DNA of 64,000 nt from Progne subis subis (taxonomy: Eukaryota; Chordata; Aves; Passeriformes; Hirundinidae), in contig JAKJHU010000670.1 of the NCBI GenBank assembly GCA_022316685.1, positions 62,001 through 126,000 of the forward strand, given 5' to 3'. The notes under the pieces were generated by a model. The model was not told where the DNA came from and searched no databases. It was given only the letters and a program-made list of their open reading frames with translations. Positions 1 through 10,937 of this stretch are shown piece by piece; the first letter of the stretch is position 1, and every line of letters begins with the position of its first letter. The position numbers and the translations under genes are program-made.

Positions 1-123
1 GTATCTGCTGAAGCTCAAAAACTTGTTCAATTGGTATGGGCAGTTCAGTTTTGCACCTCAATCAGCTGAAAAATATCATCCCAGAAAATGTCACTTTTGT
101 CCAGAAATCTATTCCTGAGTCTT

Positions 124-480
124 TGCTTATTTTTTAAGTTTAGGTTTCGTTTGGGGGTTCTTGTTGGTTTGGGCTTTTTATCTTTGTTAACTTGCTTGGT
201 GGTTTTTTCATTGTTGTTTATTTTTGTTTGTGTGGTTTTGTGGGTTTTGTTTGTTTGGTTGGTTTTTGTTTGGTATTTTGTTTATGTTTGTGTTGTTGTT
301 ATTTGGGGTTTTTTGGGGGGTTGGGTTTTTGTTGGGTTTTCTTGGTTTTTTAAAATTTTTTGGTGGATTTTTGTTTGTTCTGGGGTTTGGGGGATTTTTG
401 TGTGTGTTGTTTTGTTGGTGGTGGATGTGGGGTTTTTTGTGTGTCTGTTATTGCTTTCTTTTGGTTGGCTAGTTGTTTTT
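124..480. repeat. G/T-rich low-complexity tract
   Basis: About 350 bases in which the plus strand is almost entirely G and T, with very few A or C. It is built from irregular GTTT, GTTTG, TTGG and T-run units rather than one fixed motif. Several G runs of three to six bases lie close together around 304-345, so G-quadruplex formation on this strand is plausible. Two overlapping open frames read as long hydrophobic strings rich in F, V, L, W, G and C. They follow directly from the base composition and are not membrane proteins. Confidence 0.85.
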
Positions 481-486
481 CCTTAA

Positions 487-1038
487 GGACAGGTCAGAGT
501 ACAGGAATGTACTGGAATCCCTGAACTCATAGAAAAAGATTAAAGCCTGCCACAATTGCTTCAAAAACATGTTTCAATTCCTGTACATACATAGGGGTGA
601 GTTCCTAAAACAAGAGAACCAAACCTTCTGTGGTCACCTCCTTTAAGCAAGCAGCTGCCCCCAAAGCCAGACTTCACAAGAAACTGTTTATTTGAAACAC
701 GTTCCAAAATATATATATTCACATCATAATTTTAAAAAATAAAAAATAAAAATTTGCACTTCAGAAGCATCCAAAGGCTGAATTGAAAGCGATTACAGAA
801 ATAAGCAGGTGGCAAAAACTTGTAAATACCTTTAATTTAAAGTCCAAAGTCAACACAGGAAGAGATTTATAAAAATGAGGTGAAAACACTGAGACAGAAA
901 ATGAATGGAATGTTTTTAACCCTAGAGTAGTGAATTCAAGAACCAAACTTAACAATATTTAAGATCTTTGGCACAGGTTTTCTATTTTATATATTTGCAA
1001 TGGTTTTAATTTTGAAACCGGGCAGAAACACCAATTAA
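487..1038. other. AT-rich unique DNA
   Basis: No gene, RNA or recognisable repeat was seen. The stretch is A/T-rich with a small A-rich run near 735-750. It forms the left flank of the long LTR copy that begins at about 1039. Confidence 0.5.
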
Positions 1039-2687
1039 TGTAGTGGTTTCACATTCGCCAAGTTCTTGTTGCCAAATATAGTGTAGTGGTCTTAGTGTTT
1101 ATTCTTTTCCTCTGAGAGAGAGATTAGGAGAAAAGCAAAGCAGGCTCAAGCTTAAAAATGCACGAATAGTTCTATTAACATACACTAAAAGAATGGAAAA
1201 AGAAAGTTGGGAAAAAACTAAAAAAAACAGAATGAAATTCCAAAAACACTCTTCCCTTCCCTTACAAACTGTTCACTTTCCTACAAAACAACATAAAGAG
1301 ACAAAACCTGTAATTTTCAGTCAGTTTCATCATTTGAAAATAGTCTTTCACCATCTTTAGGAAAGGAATCTCTCTTAGAGTCATGGATCCCACTGAACTA
1401 AAACAATTCTCTTGTGGGTTTTTTAACTGTCACAAAAACAGCCGCCCAGGGAAATCTGCTTTTATGACCCCTCCCAGGAGCAGGTTCCCAAGCTGCTTAT
1501 GGGTCATGGGTCTTAGACTTTTGCATACTGGGGTGTCACCTTTTAAAGATGAATAACTCTAAAGCAAAGGATTCTTCATCTCAAGGAACAGAGATTATCT
1601 TCTCACTTTTTCACTGGTGCAGAGGGCTTCTCATCTTTATCTCTGTTCAAGCATCTTCTGAGATTAATATCATTTAGTCCATCACAAACACCTTTGCTGA
1701 AATCCACACACGAATCTAAACAATCATCTCCCCAAATGCATATCTTTCCCATGATTTAAAGGGATAATCTACATATAAAGTTCATTTTCTTGGTTCAAGA
1801 AGGATGGAATGACAAACTCTTCAACCCTCTGTACCAACAGTCTTTTCACTCTTGCTCCACTGACTTCATGCTGTTTCTTCCTTGTGTTTGCTCTGTCCCT
1901 TTCTTCTCTCTCTCAGGTAAGGGTTAGGCCTTGGAAGCTTCATGTTGCCAGGGAAGAGTTAAATCTGCCCAGAGTCTTTTCTTCTTTTGCTGCAGCTCAT
2001 GATGTCAAGATTTTCAACGCCACACTGGTGGGGGGGAGGGGGCCGGGGGAGCTGGGAAAGGGAAGAACTGACACCAAAAGATCAGAGATCAGAGCACCTG
2101 GGCAGTCTAGAATAAAAAAAAAAAAAAAAAAAAACAAAAAAAAAAACCCACAAAACAAAACAAAGAACAACAACAACAACAAAAACCAAACCAAACCAAA
2201 AACAAAAACAAAAAACACCCAGGCAGAATCATAAATGCCTTTTTTGCCCACCCCTCAGTTTAGATCGGGGCAGGCCCCGGCCCAGCCAGGCCCACAGTCG
2301 GTGTCAGGGCCCCGCAGGCCGCCTGCCCGGCCCCCCTTGCTGGCAGAGATGGGGCCCGGAGGCACGGCCCGGCTCCTCTGGGCCCGCGTCAGCCCAGCCC
2401 CGGCTGCCCGGCCAGGGCGGAGGGGCCCCGCCGACCCCCGGCTGCCCCACGGTGTTTCCTTTCTCTCTGGCCATAGGGAAAGAGCCTGACCTGCAGGAAA
2501 TCAGGGGGTTTATATGTATGCTTCCCAAAGTCACAACTGACATTTTTTGTGGTCAAAATAGATGCCAATATTCCAACTATCCCTCTGATAGGTCCCTGTC
2601 CTTTCTAAAGCAATTCCCAGGTCCTGAACGGGAAAACATTCCACATTCTTCTATGACTAAAAAACTAAACTGTACTGACTCATGACA
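1039..2687 (-). mobile_element. Long LTR-like element, family X copy A
   Basis: One of three related copies in the window, all on the minus strand (the others are at 13998-17175 and 59542-61092). On the minus strand it starts TGTCATGAGTCAGTACAG and ends in AAACCACTACA, giving the TG...CA termini of an LTR. Shared blocks include the 'gattaggag...gcaaagcaggct' segment, the 'acactaaaagaatgg' segment, the 'cactgacttcatg' segment and a GC-rich middle. The copy carries an A-rich tract at 2108-2218, which is T/G-rich on the element's own strand. No convincing target-site duplication was found (ATTAA on the left, ATACT on the right). No gag, pol or env reading frame is present. The call as a retroviral LTR is inferred from the termini and from copy C; a different non-autonomous repeat remains possible. 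Confidence 0.6.
2108..2218. repeat. A-rich / (AAC)n-(AAACC)n tract
   Basis: A long A run broken by single C bases is followed by AAC and AAACC repeats. On the complementary strand, which is the sense strand of the surrounding LTR copy, this is a T/G-rich tract like those at 7165, 11834 and 62607. The open frame across it encodes runs of lysine and asparagine and is spurious. Confidence 0.85.
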
Positions 2688-3014
2688 ATACTGTAATATA
2701 CATGTCACGAACTGGGGAATTAAAATATCTTTTTTTCTGTTTATCACTTTACTTAAAATCTGAATCTGTCTCAGATGAGTTCTGGTTAAGAAGATGAAGC
2801 TGAACATTTTGAATGCAGTTGTTAGATCTGTATTACTCAGCATGGGATAAAGAATGTTAAAAAAATCCTGCATATTTGTTGGAACAAAGTCTGGAATACA
2901 AGAATATTTTTGGAGCTGAATGCTTTAATAATTGGTTTGTGAAAACTTGTTCACAGTTTGGTTCTTATTTTAATTTCAATGGAACTTGTGAATTTTAGAC
3001 TAAAACAATCTAAC

Positions 3015-3052
<38 letters not shown>

Positions 3053-3189
3053 ATCCAGTACTGCTAAATCATGATTTTAAAGAGTTAAAATTTTAGCTAA
3101 GGGTTAGAAGCAATTTATTAGTAAATGGTAAGTTAATGATTACAAGATACCTAAGCTACTTGTTATATTTTGAGTATGTTTATAGAAAA
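2688..3189. other. AT-rich unique DNA with a poly(A) run
   Basis: No gene was seen. A homopolymer of about 28 A lies at 3020-3047 without a recognisable retroelement body directly upstream. Confidence 0.5.
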
Positions 3190-3625
3190 AAGTGAAGTAA
3201 GTGAACCGGTATAAGAACAGATTGAAACCAATAACAATGGCCAGCAACTGGACTTCTTATCAATCAGTCACAAAGCAGGGGACCTTGGATCGTGCCAGAG
3301 GGTCACAGAGACCTGATGAAGACTCTCCTGACTTCATCCTTTGAGACCACTGACCCAATTCGAGACCACCGAGCCAATTCAAGAGAAGAACTGCACACGT
3401 GTGAAGGACTGATAGCCTCATTTTAATAGAGAGCAGGGATGGGAGGCGCTGGGGTTATGCATATGTATTGTATGTAAGATCTTGGACAATTAATAGAGGG
3501 CAAAGAGCCTTGTTTGGGGTGGCCACGCCTTTCGGAGATGACTCCCGTGCTGCCCACCGGTGAATAAACATAGCACTTTCTAACTTCAACTGGTTAGAGG
3601 GTCTTTGTCCGTGACTATATCTGTT
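3190..3625 (+). mobile_element. Probable solitary LTR
   Basis: The block is more GC-rich than its flanks and has LTR-like architecture. A U3-like segment holds a CCAATAA box-like motif at about 3227-3233. A GAATAAAC polyadenylation signal lies at about 3562-3569, and a short U5-like segment ends near 'gtctttgtccgtgac'. A 19-bp imperfect tandem duplication ('gagaccac...ccaattc') lies at 3341-3378. I could not fix the ends or find flanking duplications, so the coordinates are approximate. The resemblance to gammaretrovirus-like avian LTRs is a family-level impression only. Confidence 0.5.
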
Positions 3626-5608
3626 TTTAACTACTCACTGCATAATAATCACATTCTTAAGTTTCTTTCTAAATGTAAGGTAAAGTGGTGATTTCTGTCT
3701 ATGTAGCAAAAACTGAGATAAAATTTTGTATTAGTAGACATTTGTGTATTCTAATATTTCACTCAATTAAAAAGAGTCCTGAAGTAAAGACTAAAAATCT
3801 CATTTATCATTTACCTTCATCCCTGTGGTCATGTCTGACACTCCATAAACATGAAATATTGTGGACAGATCTGTGTGAGTCACAGAACTTTTATTCTTGT
3901 TTGTGAAGTTTATGTAATAGAATATCTGGCATGCCTGACCCCAGGGGATCCAATTTAAAAAACAAACAAACAAACAAACAAATTTATACAGGGTATTCCC
4001 ACACCCATGCAAAAAGAGGAAATTTGATAAAGAATCAAGAGTGAGAGATAAAAATTACTTAAACTCTGGTTGTTTTCTAAAATTTAATCCCTATAGTGGA
4101 ATTATAACTACTGTGACCTCTGGATTGTGCTGAATAATACAGAGGTTTTTCTGATGATGTAGCATTGCCTTCCTTCCACAGAGCATCCTCACCAGGACTG
4201 TGGCTTTGCTTGGCTTTCACATCTGTTACCTCCTGAAGCTCTGGAACAGAGCATAAGAAGATGAAGTTATTTTCAAGCTGCATAAAATATTGTCTCTCCA
4301 ATGCGCAGTAATTTGCTTTTATTTTTATGCTGCCTGAAGTTGCAGACTTTGCTAGGTGAAAAAAAAAGAGTCTAAAAATACTCAGAATTTTCAGTAAAAC
4401 TGTAAAAAGAATGACATCAATGCAAGTAATTACTGAGCATGAAGTACATTGCTTATCTTACTCTGTCAGAAATCAGGTGCCGGGAAAAATTTCCCATTCC
4501 ATGCATTTGGTGTTCAAAAAAAGTATTTTGATGATAAAAACCATTATGGGTCTCCAGTGGCACTGAAGCTTAATGTTGCAAAACATGTTTCCTTGAAATG
4601 CACTGAAGCATTGTCTGGTTTTATTTGTCCCTTCCATCACTTCCTCTTCCCAGCAGGAACTGATTTTTCTTTAGCAAGATCAAGTTGGAATGCAAATGTT
4701 TATTTAAGTGCATATTCCAGTCCTGCAGTCAGAGGGGAGCTGCTGTATCTTGGTTCTTGTAGTGCCTTTGTATCAAAAACTGCTTTTGCCAAGGACTGCC
4801 TGTAATGAAGGAGCCAATGACCTGTAAATTATAACTAAAATGCTCAAGTTCATCTTGCAGATGGATGCTTTTGATTATGGCCTACAGTATCTAAAGTTCA
4901 ATTTTTATTTAAAGCAAAGAGCTTTAAAGTTCTTTGTAGATATGTGGGGGTTTGTGGGGTTTTTTCCTTCTTTTTTTTAAAGTTTGACATTTAAGTGCAT
5001 TAAACAAGTATTTCTTATTTAAAATTTTATGGAGAACTTGTATACAAGGAATTATGCATGTGCACTGGCTATTTCCTGTATCAAAAACAGTAACCACACC
5101 AAAGACAGAAGAAAAAACAAGCATAGACTTAAAGATACAGTTTGAACCAGTGAAACTATAGAATCCATCTTAAAATATTTGGTGACCTTTGCACAATTTA
5201 TGTCCAGTTCATATTAAATCTCACTAATTTTGCAGGGGACTCCTTATTTTTAGAAAGCAAGTGCAAAGTTATAAACAATTTGTGGTTTTGATTGGTTTCT
5301 CAATTTAACTAAGAATTCATGAGTATCAGTGAAGAACACCTGAGAAGGGCACAACCAGCTACAGTGAAGTCTGCACCTTTATTTTCCTCCCTGTTATGTA
5401 AAAACAATCAGGTACACATGCAGTAGGATAGCCAGAAGGTTAAATGGGGTTAATAAACATTCCATAATAAAAGAGGGAGAAAGAAAGGAAGGTGACAGGA
5501 CCAGAAAAACTTACAGAACCAGAGGAAATTACTCTGGAAAGTCCAAGTCAAAGTTCAAAAAATGACTGGAAATACAGCGCCATGGTTTGTTGACAAGTCG
5601 AGCTTTGG
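3626..5608. other. AT-rich unique DNA
   Basis: No gene was recognised. An (AAAC)n microsatellite lies at about 3958-3982. The open frames here (the longest is 118 codons, 4449-4805 on plus) have no recognisable domain and no coding context. Confidence 0.5.
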
Positions 5609-5667
5609 GCTTGATAATTTCAGAGAGATTTTCCAACCTAAATGCTTCTGTGATTCTGTGAAACTAC
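5609..5667 (+). mobile_element. CR1 LINE 3' tail fragment
   Basis: A short piece matches the CR1 3' end: a 'gggcttgataatttcagag' block, then 'ttttccaacctaaatg' and the terminal 'ttctgtgattctgtg' repeats. No coding part remains. This kind of severe 5' truncation is usual for CR1. Confidence 0.75.
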
Positions 5668-7160
5668 CTCTGAGATCAAACAGAATTAATGTTGCAAGGA
5701 TGTTCTGGATGCGGCTAAAAAACACAGCAGGAGAAATCAAAAGCACTATAATTTTTTATTATTATTATTTTTTTCAGCAGAAAATATTTGAATAATGTTA
5801 CATCCTAATGGTTGGATAAAGATGGATGGGAGAAGCCACAGGAAAACCTTTGAAATTTTTTAAAATATTCTTTTCATAACATCCAGTAAGGATGCCAAAT
5901 AATGGTGAGTAAAATCTAAGTCTAATTTATCACTGTCCATTAGGCAAAATGTTTACAATCTTCATCAAGAATGTTTTTAGAATTTTCATAGAATAATGCT
6001 TTTTCTCTCAATTATTCTTAAAAAATTTTGAAAGGCAAGCACAGGACAAATAAAAGATGACATATTGAGAATTTCCTGGAAGTAGGAAAAGAAAATCAGA
6101 CTTTCAAATTTAAAGGCAGAAGACATTAATGCTTTGCCTAAACCTCACTATAGTAGATAAAGTGATATTTGCTTAGGTAATTAAAGAGGGGGAAAAAAAA
6201 AAAAAAAAAAAAAGCGCCTTAAGTTTCATTCATGCATGCATTTAAGAACATATACTTGGTCTAATCAAAATAATCAGTCATCCAGATTCTGACTGATAGT
6301 AAAGTTTCCTTTTGCATGAAAAGTGTCTTCTGTGAAGGCTAAAAAGAAATGTTTTCCTGCAATAATTATATATCCTTTAAAGAGTACTTATTTATTCTAA
6401 TGAAGGAATTTTGGGAAAAATTATGTTTTTGATATTAGCATCTTGGTTTATTGTTCTGGTTTGTGCATGTTTAAACAACAAAAGCAATAATTCAGAAATC
6501 ACGGGAGAAAATTGAAGTGTTCCTCAAACATAAAAATCTCTATAAAACTAGTCCTATATGTTTGTACATTTTGGACAAAATGCATAATGGAAAACACCCT
6601 GCCTGTATTTGAAAGGGTGACTAACTGAGCATTCTGTTACACTGCAGAGCAATCTCAGCCTATGAAGCGAGGCAAACAGCTCAACATGTGGAATTTATAT
6701 AAATCTAAGGGGAAAATTCCCTTACAAAAAAAAAAAAATAAAGGAAATTTGTATCTCATGAATCTGCGCCTAATCCCTAATTTCTGTGATTTTATAATTC
6801 TGTCTGTTATACTGCACTCACACAGATTCCCTACAGTCAAACAGAGTGAAACAAAAACAGTGAGCGGTCTTTCATACACACTCAACAAAGAGATGTGGAT
6901 CCATAGTTGTTCCCCAAAGATGATGAATCTGAAAAAATTAGGATGCATTTTCTTTGCTGCATATTCTGCTTCAAGACACTCTCTCAGCCCTTTGTTAGGG
7001 AGGGTATTTTGTCAACAGGCTTATCTAGAACTGCACAGGAGAGGATTCAACAGCACTCCCTTTCCTCTTCATCCAAGCTGAATTTTGTCATGGTTTTGTT
7101 CCTCCATTCTTTGTTTTCTCATACTCCATTTTAGGCTAGCAAAAATTGCATTCTCTCTTA
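5668..7160. other. AT-rich unique DNA
   Basis: No gene or interspersed repeat was identified. A poly(A) run lies near 6190-6212. Open frames of up to 139 codons on both strands at 6655-7081 overlap each other and show no domain. Confidence 0.45.
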
Positions 7161-7164
7161 TGTT

Positions 7165-7305
7165 TGTGTTTGGCTTGAGTTGTTTTGTTTGTTTGTTTGG
7201 TTGGTTGGTTTTTATTTGGTTTGGTTTGGTTTTTGTTTGTGTGGGGTTTTTTTGTTTGTTTGGTTGGTTGGTTGGTGGTTGTTGTTGTTGTTGTTGTTGT
7301 TTTTA
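7165..7305. repeat. T/G-rich tract with (TTTG), (TTGG) and (GTT) runs
   Basis: The plus strand shows successive GTTT, GGTT and GTT repeats, ending in about eight GTT units near 7277-7300. Overlapping open frames here are poly-hydrophobic artefacts. Confidence 0.9.
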
Positions 7306-7850
7306 AAAACTGCATTTCCTGTGGTGGAATATTTTAAATGTGCAATCAAAGCAATAAAGGTTTCATCTCTGTGTAATTTTTGAACTGCTAAGGTAAAGAA
7401 CAGCTAAATTTACGCAGGCTGGTGCCAAATTCATGTAATCTCTGTGGTTTACGGGAGAAGCTTTTTACTGCTACTTAGTTCCTCTTCATTCTATTATTGA
7501 ACATTTTCAGTTTAGAATGTTAGATTTCAGAAAAAAGCATCTGGAAATATAAAAACATCTACAAGTGGCTAGGAGGCAGGTTTAAGTTGTTTGATTTTAG
7601 CATTTCATGGACCACACAAAGTAACATTCTAGTAATCCTACATGGGTAACAAACTTCATGACAATTCTGGAATTCCATCGTGCGATTTCAACAGCAGTCA
7701 ACAACTGGATGTGTTTCCATCTAGGAAAGAGAGATGGAGGAATTAAGAGATTGACTCTACTAGAATACTCTTCAATATAACCCAATTAACCCCAAAATGG
7801 CCCAGGAATTTAGTGGAGGATGCTTGTACCACAAACAGGATACATCCAGT
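7306..7850. other. Unique DNA
   Basis: No feature was recognised between two T/G-rich tracts. Confidence 0.45.
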
Positions 7851-7854
7851 GGGT

Positions 7855-7975
7855 TTTGGGTTTTTTGTGTATGTGTGTGGGATTTTTTGTTGTTTTTTTG
7901 TTGGGGTTTTTTTTTTTTTTTTTTTTGGTGTGGTTTTTTTTTTTTTAATCAATTCATAGATTAAAAAAAAAAAAA
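7855..7975. repeat. T/G-rich tract ending in poly(A)
   Basis: The plus strand is T/G-rich with T runs of 10 to 20. After a short spacer it is followed by a run of about 15 A at 7962-7976. Confidence 0.85.
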
Positions 7976-8665
7976 AAGATACAGTTCAAACAGATTTCCA
8001 CTCAACTAAAATTATCTTCTACCTCAACAATTACTTTTGACTAATGTCACTATGGGAACTATTAGAATTAATTTCATGCTGCATCAGGTATGAAATGACA
8101 CTTTAAGAGACAGGAGTTTTCCAAAGCTAGATGAGACTAGACAAATAAGATATTCTTCTCCTAGACACAGTGGTGTAGATCTAACATTTGTGAACTTTAA
8201 TAAAAAATATATAATATTTACTGTGCAGTTACAGCATCAATATAAATACTGGGGAAATAAAAATGGAGGCCACATTATCCTGAATGAACAAAAAAACCCA
8301 AAAAACTCTCAGATAGAAAAAGTTAATAAAATTAAGGATGCAAACTAGTACCAATGCTGTAGGAGAAAAAAAAAAGCAAGGTCAGTTGATTTCATTATTT
8401 TAATGAAGAATGAATCACTATTGCCTAAGTTACGGGAGATCTCACGACACGAGATTTCTTTTTTATCATGAGTTAAAAATGGAGCTCATACTGAACCAGC
8501 ATTTATTTCAAATAACTGTTTACAAAAGGTTTCAGTTAAGTCTGCTGAAGATATCCAGTTAAGTACATACACTTCTCTGCGCTTAACAAATCCATGTATT
8601 TCAGATGGGGGGTTTGTTTCTTTGTTTTCTTCTTCTTTTCCTTCTTCATAAAGGAAATGGTTTAA
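7976..8665. other. AT-rich unique DNA
   Basis: No gene was seen. This is the pre-insertion left flank of the nested LTR pair. Its last bases are followed by the left copy of the GGGTAT target duplication at 8666-8671. Confidence 0.5.
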
Positions 8666-9062
8666 GGGTATTGTCGCTGCTTCTGTCCCTGCACCGGGCG
8701 GGAACTGACCTCCAGCTAGCTCTGGTCAGCACAGCCACAGAAGTTCCCAGTTCGGACAGGCACGCAGGCTATTACCTGCTGGTCAGCTTCTCAGCAGCAG
8801 CTGGACCAAATAGTGTCATGACAGCAACAGCAGAAGAAAAGGCTGGTTCTCAGCTGGTTAAAAGATGTTTATTCAGGCCAGATGAATAAATCATCTGGTC
8901 CAAATCTCAGGCCAGAGCGGCCAGAGACCCAGAGCAGAGAGAGAGTTTGAATCTCCCTCCTCCACCTTATAAGCGGGGGAGGGGTTCAAGGGAGGTTACA
9001 AAAAGACAACAAATCAGGGGATTCAGGGGGTAACAAGGTGTGCCCACCCCCAAGCCTCGGAC

Positions 9063-9755
9063 TGTGGCGGTGCATGTTTTATTTTATCTGTTTTATGTGT
9101 TTTGTATTGGATTCTGTAATGGTTTGTTCCAGTGTACCCCCCGTTCTGTGTTGTGGTTCCTTCCTCCATGTGCTTGTTACATAACCATCTGTTAAGTGTC
9201 AATCACCCCTCTCCGTCACCTGTTGCTGTCAATCCTCTCTCTCTCCCCTTGGGCGCCCTGCCAGTCACTTCAAGGCCCTTCCCTGATTTCTGGAAAGATC
9301 CAGGGAGGGCGTCGAGTGATTGGGGGTAGCCTGGGAAATCCCCCAGCCCCATTTTGTGTTTGGATCCCTGTTTGAAGGTTTACACCCATTGTTACACCCC
9401 CTTGTACCCTGATTGGCTGACCCGTTGTCGCCACCCCTGGATCATCCCCCGGTTAAAAGATCAGGAGCAGCTCTGTTCGGGGCTCTCTCTGAGCAGTGGC
9501 TGTCTGAGGCGGAGCTCCTTGCCAGACTCCCCTCCAATAAACCATCCTGTTACCCTGTCAGAGAGTGCCGACTCTTCATCTGCCGCCGCAGTCGTGATCT
9601 CCATCAGGTCCCGTCACTGGTGTGGGGAACCAAGACCCCACAGGGAGGAGGTGGCTTGCCCAGCCTGCCGCCCCGACCCCATCACGCGCTAGCCGCAGTG
9701 CGAGGCTGAGCTAGCCTGCAGGCTATGCTGATCAAGCGTTGTGGACACTGCGATA
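9063..9755 (+). mobile_element. Solitary LTR (inner), nested insertion
   Basis: A 693-bp LTR that starts TGTGGCGGTGCATG and ends ACTGCGATA, a slightly decayed inverted terminus (final CA changed to TA). It is flanked by a perfect 6-bp duplication TCGGAC at 9057-9062 and 9756-9761. It carries a CCAAT-like 'gattggctgac' region, a TTAAAA box near 9453 and AATAAA at 9536-9541. Its U3 and U5 blocks align by eye with the copy at 50535-51223, for example the shared 'cacagggaggaggtggctt' segment. It sits inside an LTR of a related family on the opposite strand, so it is the younger of the two. Open frames across it are LTR artefacts. Confidence 0.92.
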
Positions 9756-9881
9756 TCGGACCACTAAAATCCAGAGCAAAAGGAATTCCCCCCAGGCTAC
9801 CTATGACCTGAAGCCCTCTTCCTAAGACTTCACAATCTGGGAGGGACCCCAAAGTGATAGACAAGCTGCCCCAGAGCGAGG

Positions 9882-9882
<1 letters not shown>

Positions 9883-9913
<31 letters not shown>
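9883..9913. repeat. Poly(G) run of 31
   Basis: An uninterrupted G homopolymer inside the U3 part of the outer minus-strand LTR, so poly(C) in that element's sense. Runs this long are error-prone, and the length in the assembly may not be exact. Confidence 0.9.
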
Positions 9914-9915
<2 letters not shown>

Positions 9916-10283
9916 GGCGACGGCAGGGCAGAGGGGGTGGACAAAGATAGGTTGGGGGTAGGATGATTGACACAAAACACCTTATTATACAGAAAACACA
10001 AAAGGGAATGGACAGTTACAAAACTGGGGATACAGTGAAATGAACCATAACATAAACTTTCTTATAAAGACCTAATAAAACACTTCTTGCACCGCCACAG
10101 GGTATAGCAGAGACTCCTCCTGTGTTAACACTAAGACTCAAAGGCTTGTGACAATTTATTTTCATTGTATTTATACAAAAAGCAAGAATATAGGTAATAT
10201 CATAAAATTTTCTCCTGCTCATCTGTGACCACGAACTTGTAGAAGACTGTGATTATTTATTTCTCCCCTAATATATGTAGAAG

Positions 10284-10931
10284 TGTTGCATTGTGCTCTG
10301 TATGATTTATTTTCATATTGTATTTTATTTACTTTCATTGTAATGGTTTGTTCTGCACTCCCCTGTTCTCCTGTGGAAATATTGTTTTCTAAAGTTTGTC
10401 CCTGCCCCTCTTTCCTGTCAATCCTCCCATATTCCTCCCAGTCCCCTCCTACAGGCCCTGATTGTCATTCAATTGTTCCTCCGGCCTTCTAGAAAGTTCA
10501 GGTAAGGACAATGAGTGATAGGGCAGGAGCTGAGGAAGTTCCTCCCTTTATGTTCTCATTGGTTTTTTTAAATGTCCCTCCAACCTTGTTCCACTCCCAC
10601 CTCGTCTCTCATTGGATGTTTTTGTCTCCTCCCTTAGTCCCTCCTCTGTATTTAAGCCCAGAGCTCCTTGCCCCAGGTGCTCTGCTGGAGCAGCTCTCCT
10701 AAGGCTCAGAGGTCCCAGCAGGGACTGAATGAAGGTCTTGGAATTTCCCCTCCACTCCTTCCTTCCCCTCCGACTCCTTCCTTCATTGTTGGCATGGTCT
10801 CTTTGACAAGGGGAAAACCCCCTTAGCAGTTCCTCTGGTTCCCAAGATCCAGAGCAGTGTTCCCCGTCTGACTGCAGTGTCGGGCTAGCTCGGGTGAAAG
10901 GAGCCACTGCTCCATCAGGGACACTGCAACA
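10284..10931 (+). mobile_element. Solitary LTR with perfect 6-bp duplication
   Basis: A 648-bp LTR with perfect 7-bp inverted termini, TGTTGCA at the start and TGCAACA at the end. It is flanked by identical 6-bp duplications TAGAAG at 10278-10283 and 10932-10937. A TATTTAAG box lies at about 10649-10656, followed by a segment suited to R and U5. The U3 text 'taatggtttgttc' resembles the TGTGGCGG family next door, so the two may be distant relatives. The 6-bp duplication points to a class II (ERVK-like) element. No interior sequence remains. Confidence 0.93.
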
Positions 10932-10937
10932 TAGAAG

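Larger units (their letters stand above)
8672..10099 (-). mobile_element. Solitary LTR (outer), split by a younger LTR
   Basis: A minus-strand LTR of the same family as 50535-51223. The right end is GCACCGCCACA (sense start TGTGGCGGTGC) and the left end is TGTCGCTGC (sense end GCAGCGACA). The perfect 6-bp duplication GGGTAT flanks it at 8666-8671 and 10100-10105. Six-base duplications are typical of class II (ERVK/alpha- and beta-like) retroviruses. In sense, AATAAA is at 8868-8873 and a TTATAAG-type box at about 8967-8973. The LTR is interrupted at 9063-9755 by a plus-strand relative. With that insertion and one 6-bp duplication removed, it is about 729 bp. A 31-base G run lies in its U3 part. 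No retroviral interior is attached. Confidence 0.9.

Noticed and set aside
88..486. 132-codon open frame resembling a multi-pass membrane protein
   Set aside because: The hydrophobic F/V/L/W/G/C composition follows directly from G/T-rich low-complexity DNA. There is no domain and no coding context.
1809..2234. 141-codon frame with a hydrophobic N-terminus
   Set aside because: It crosses family X copy A into the A-rich tract, ending in lysine/asparagine strings. This is a composition artefact.
2718..2723. AATTAA matching the left flank of family X copy A (1033-1038)
   Set aside because: It lies 30 bases beyond the element's right end and is a common AT-rich six-mer, so it is not accepted as a target duplication.
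4449..4805. 118-codon frame in unique DNA, considered as a possible gene
   Set aside because: No recognisable domain, splice context or neighbouring exon. A frame of this length is expected by chance in 64 kb.
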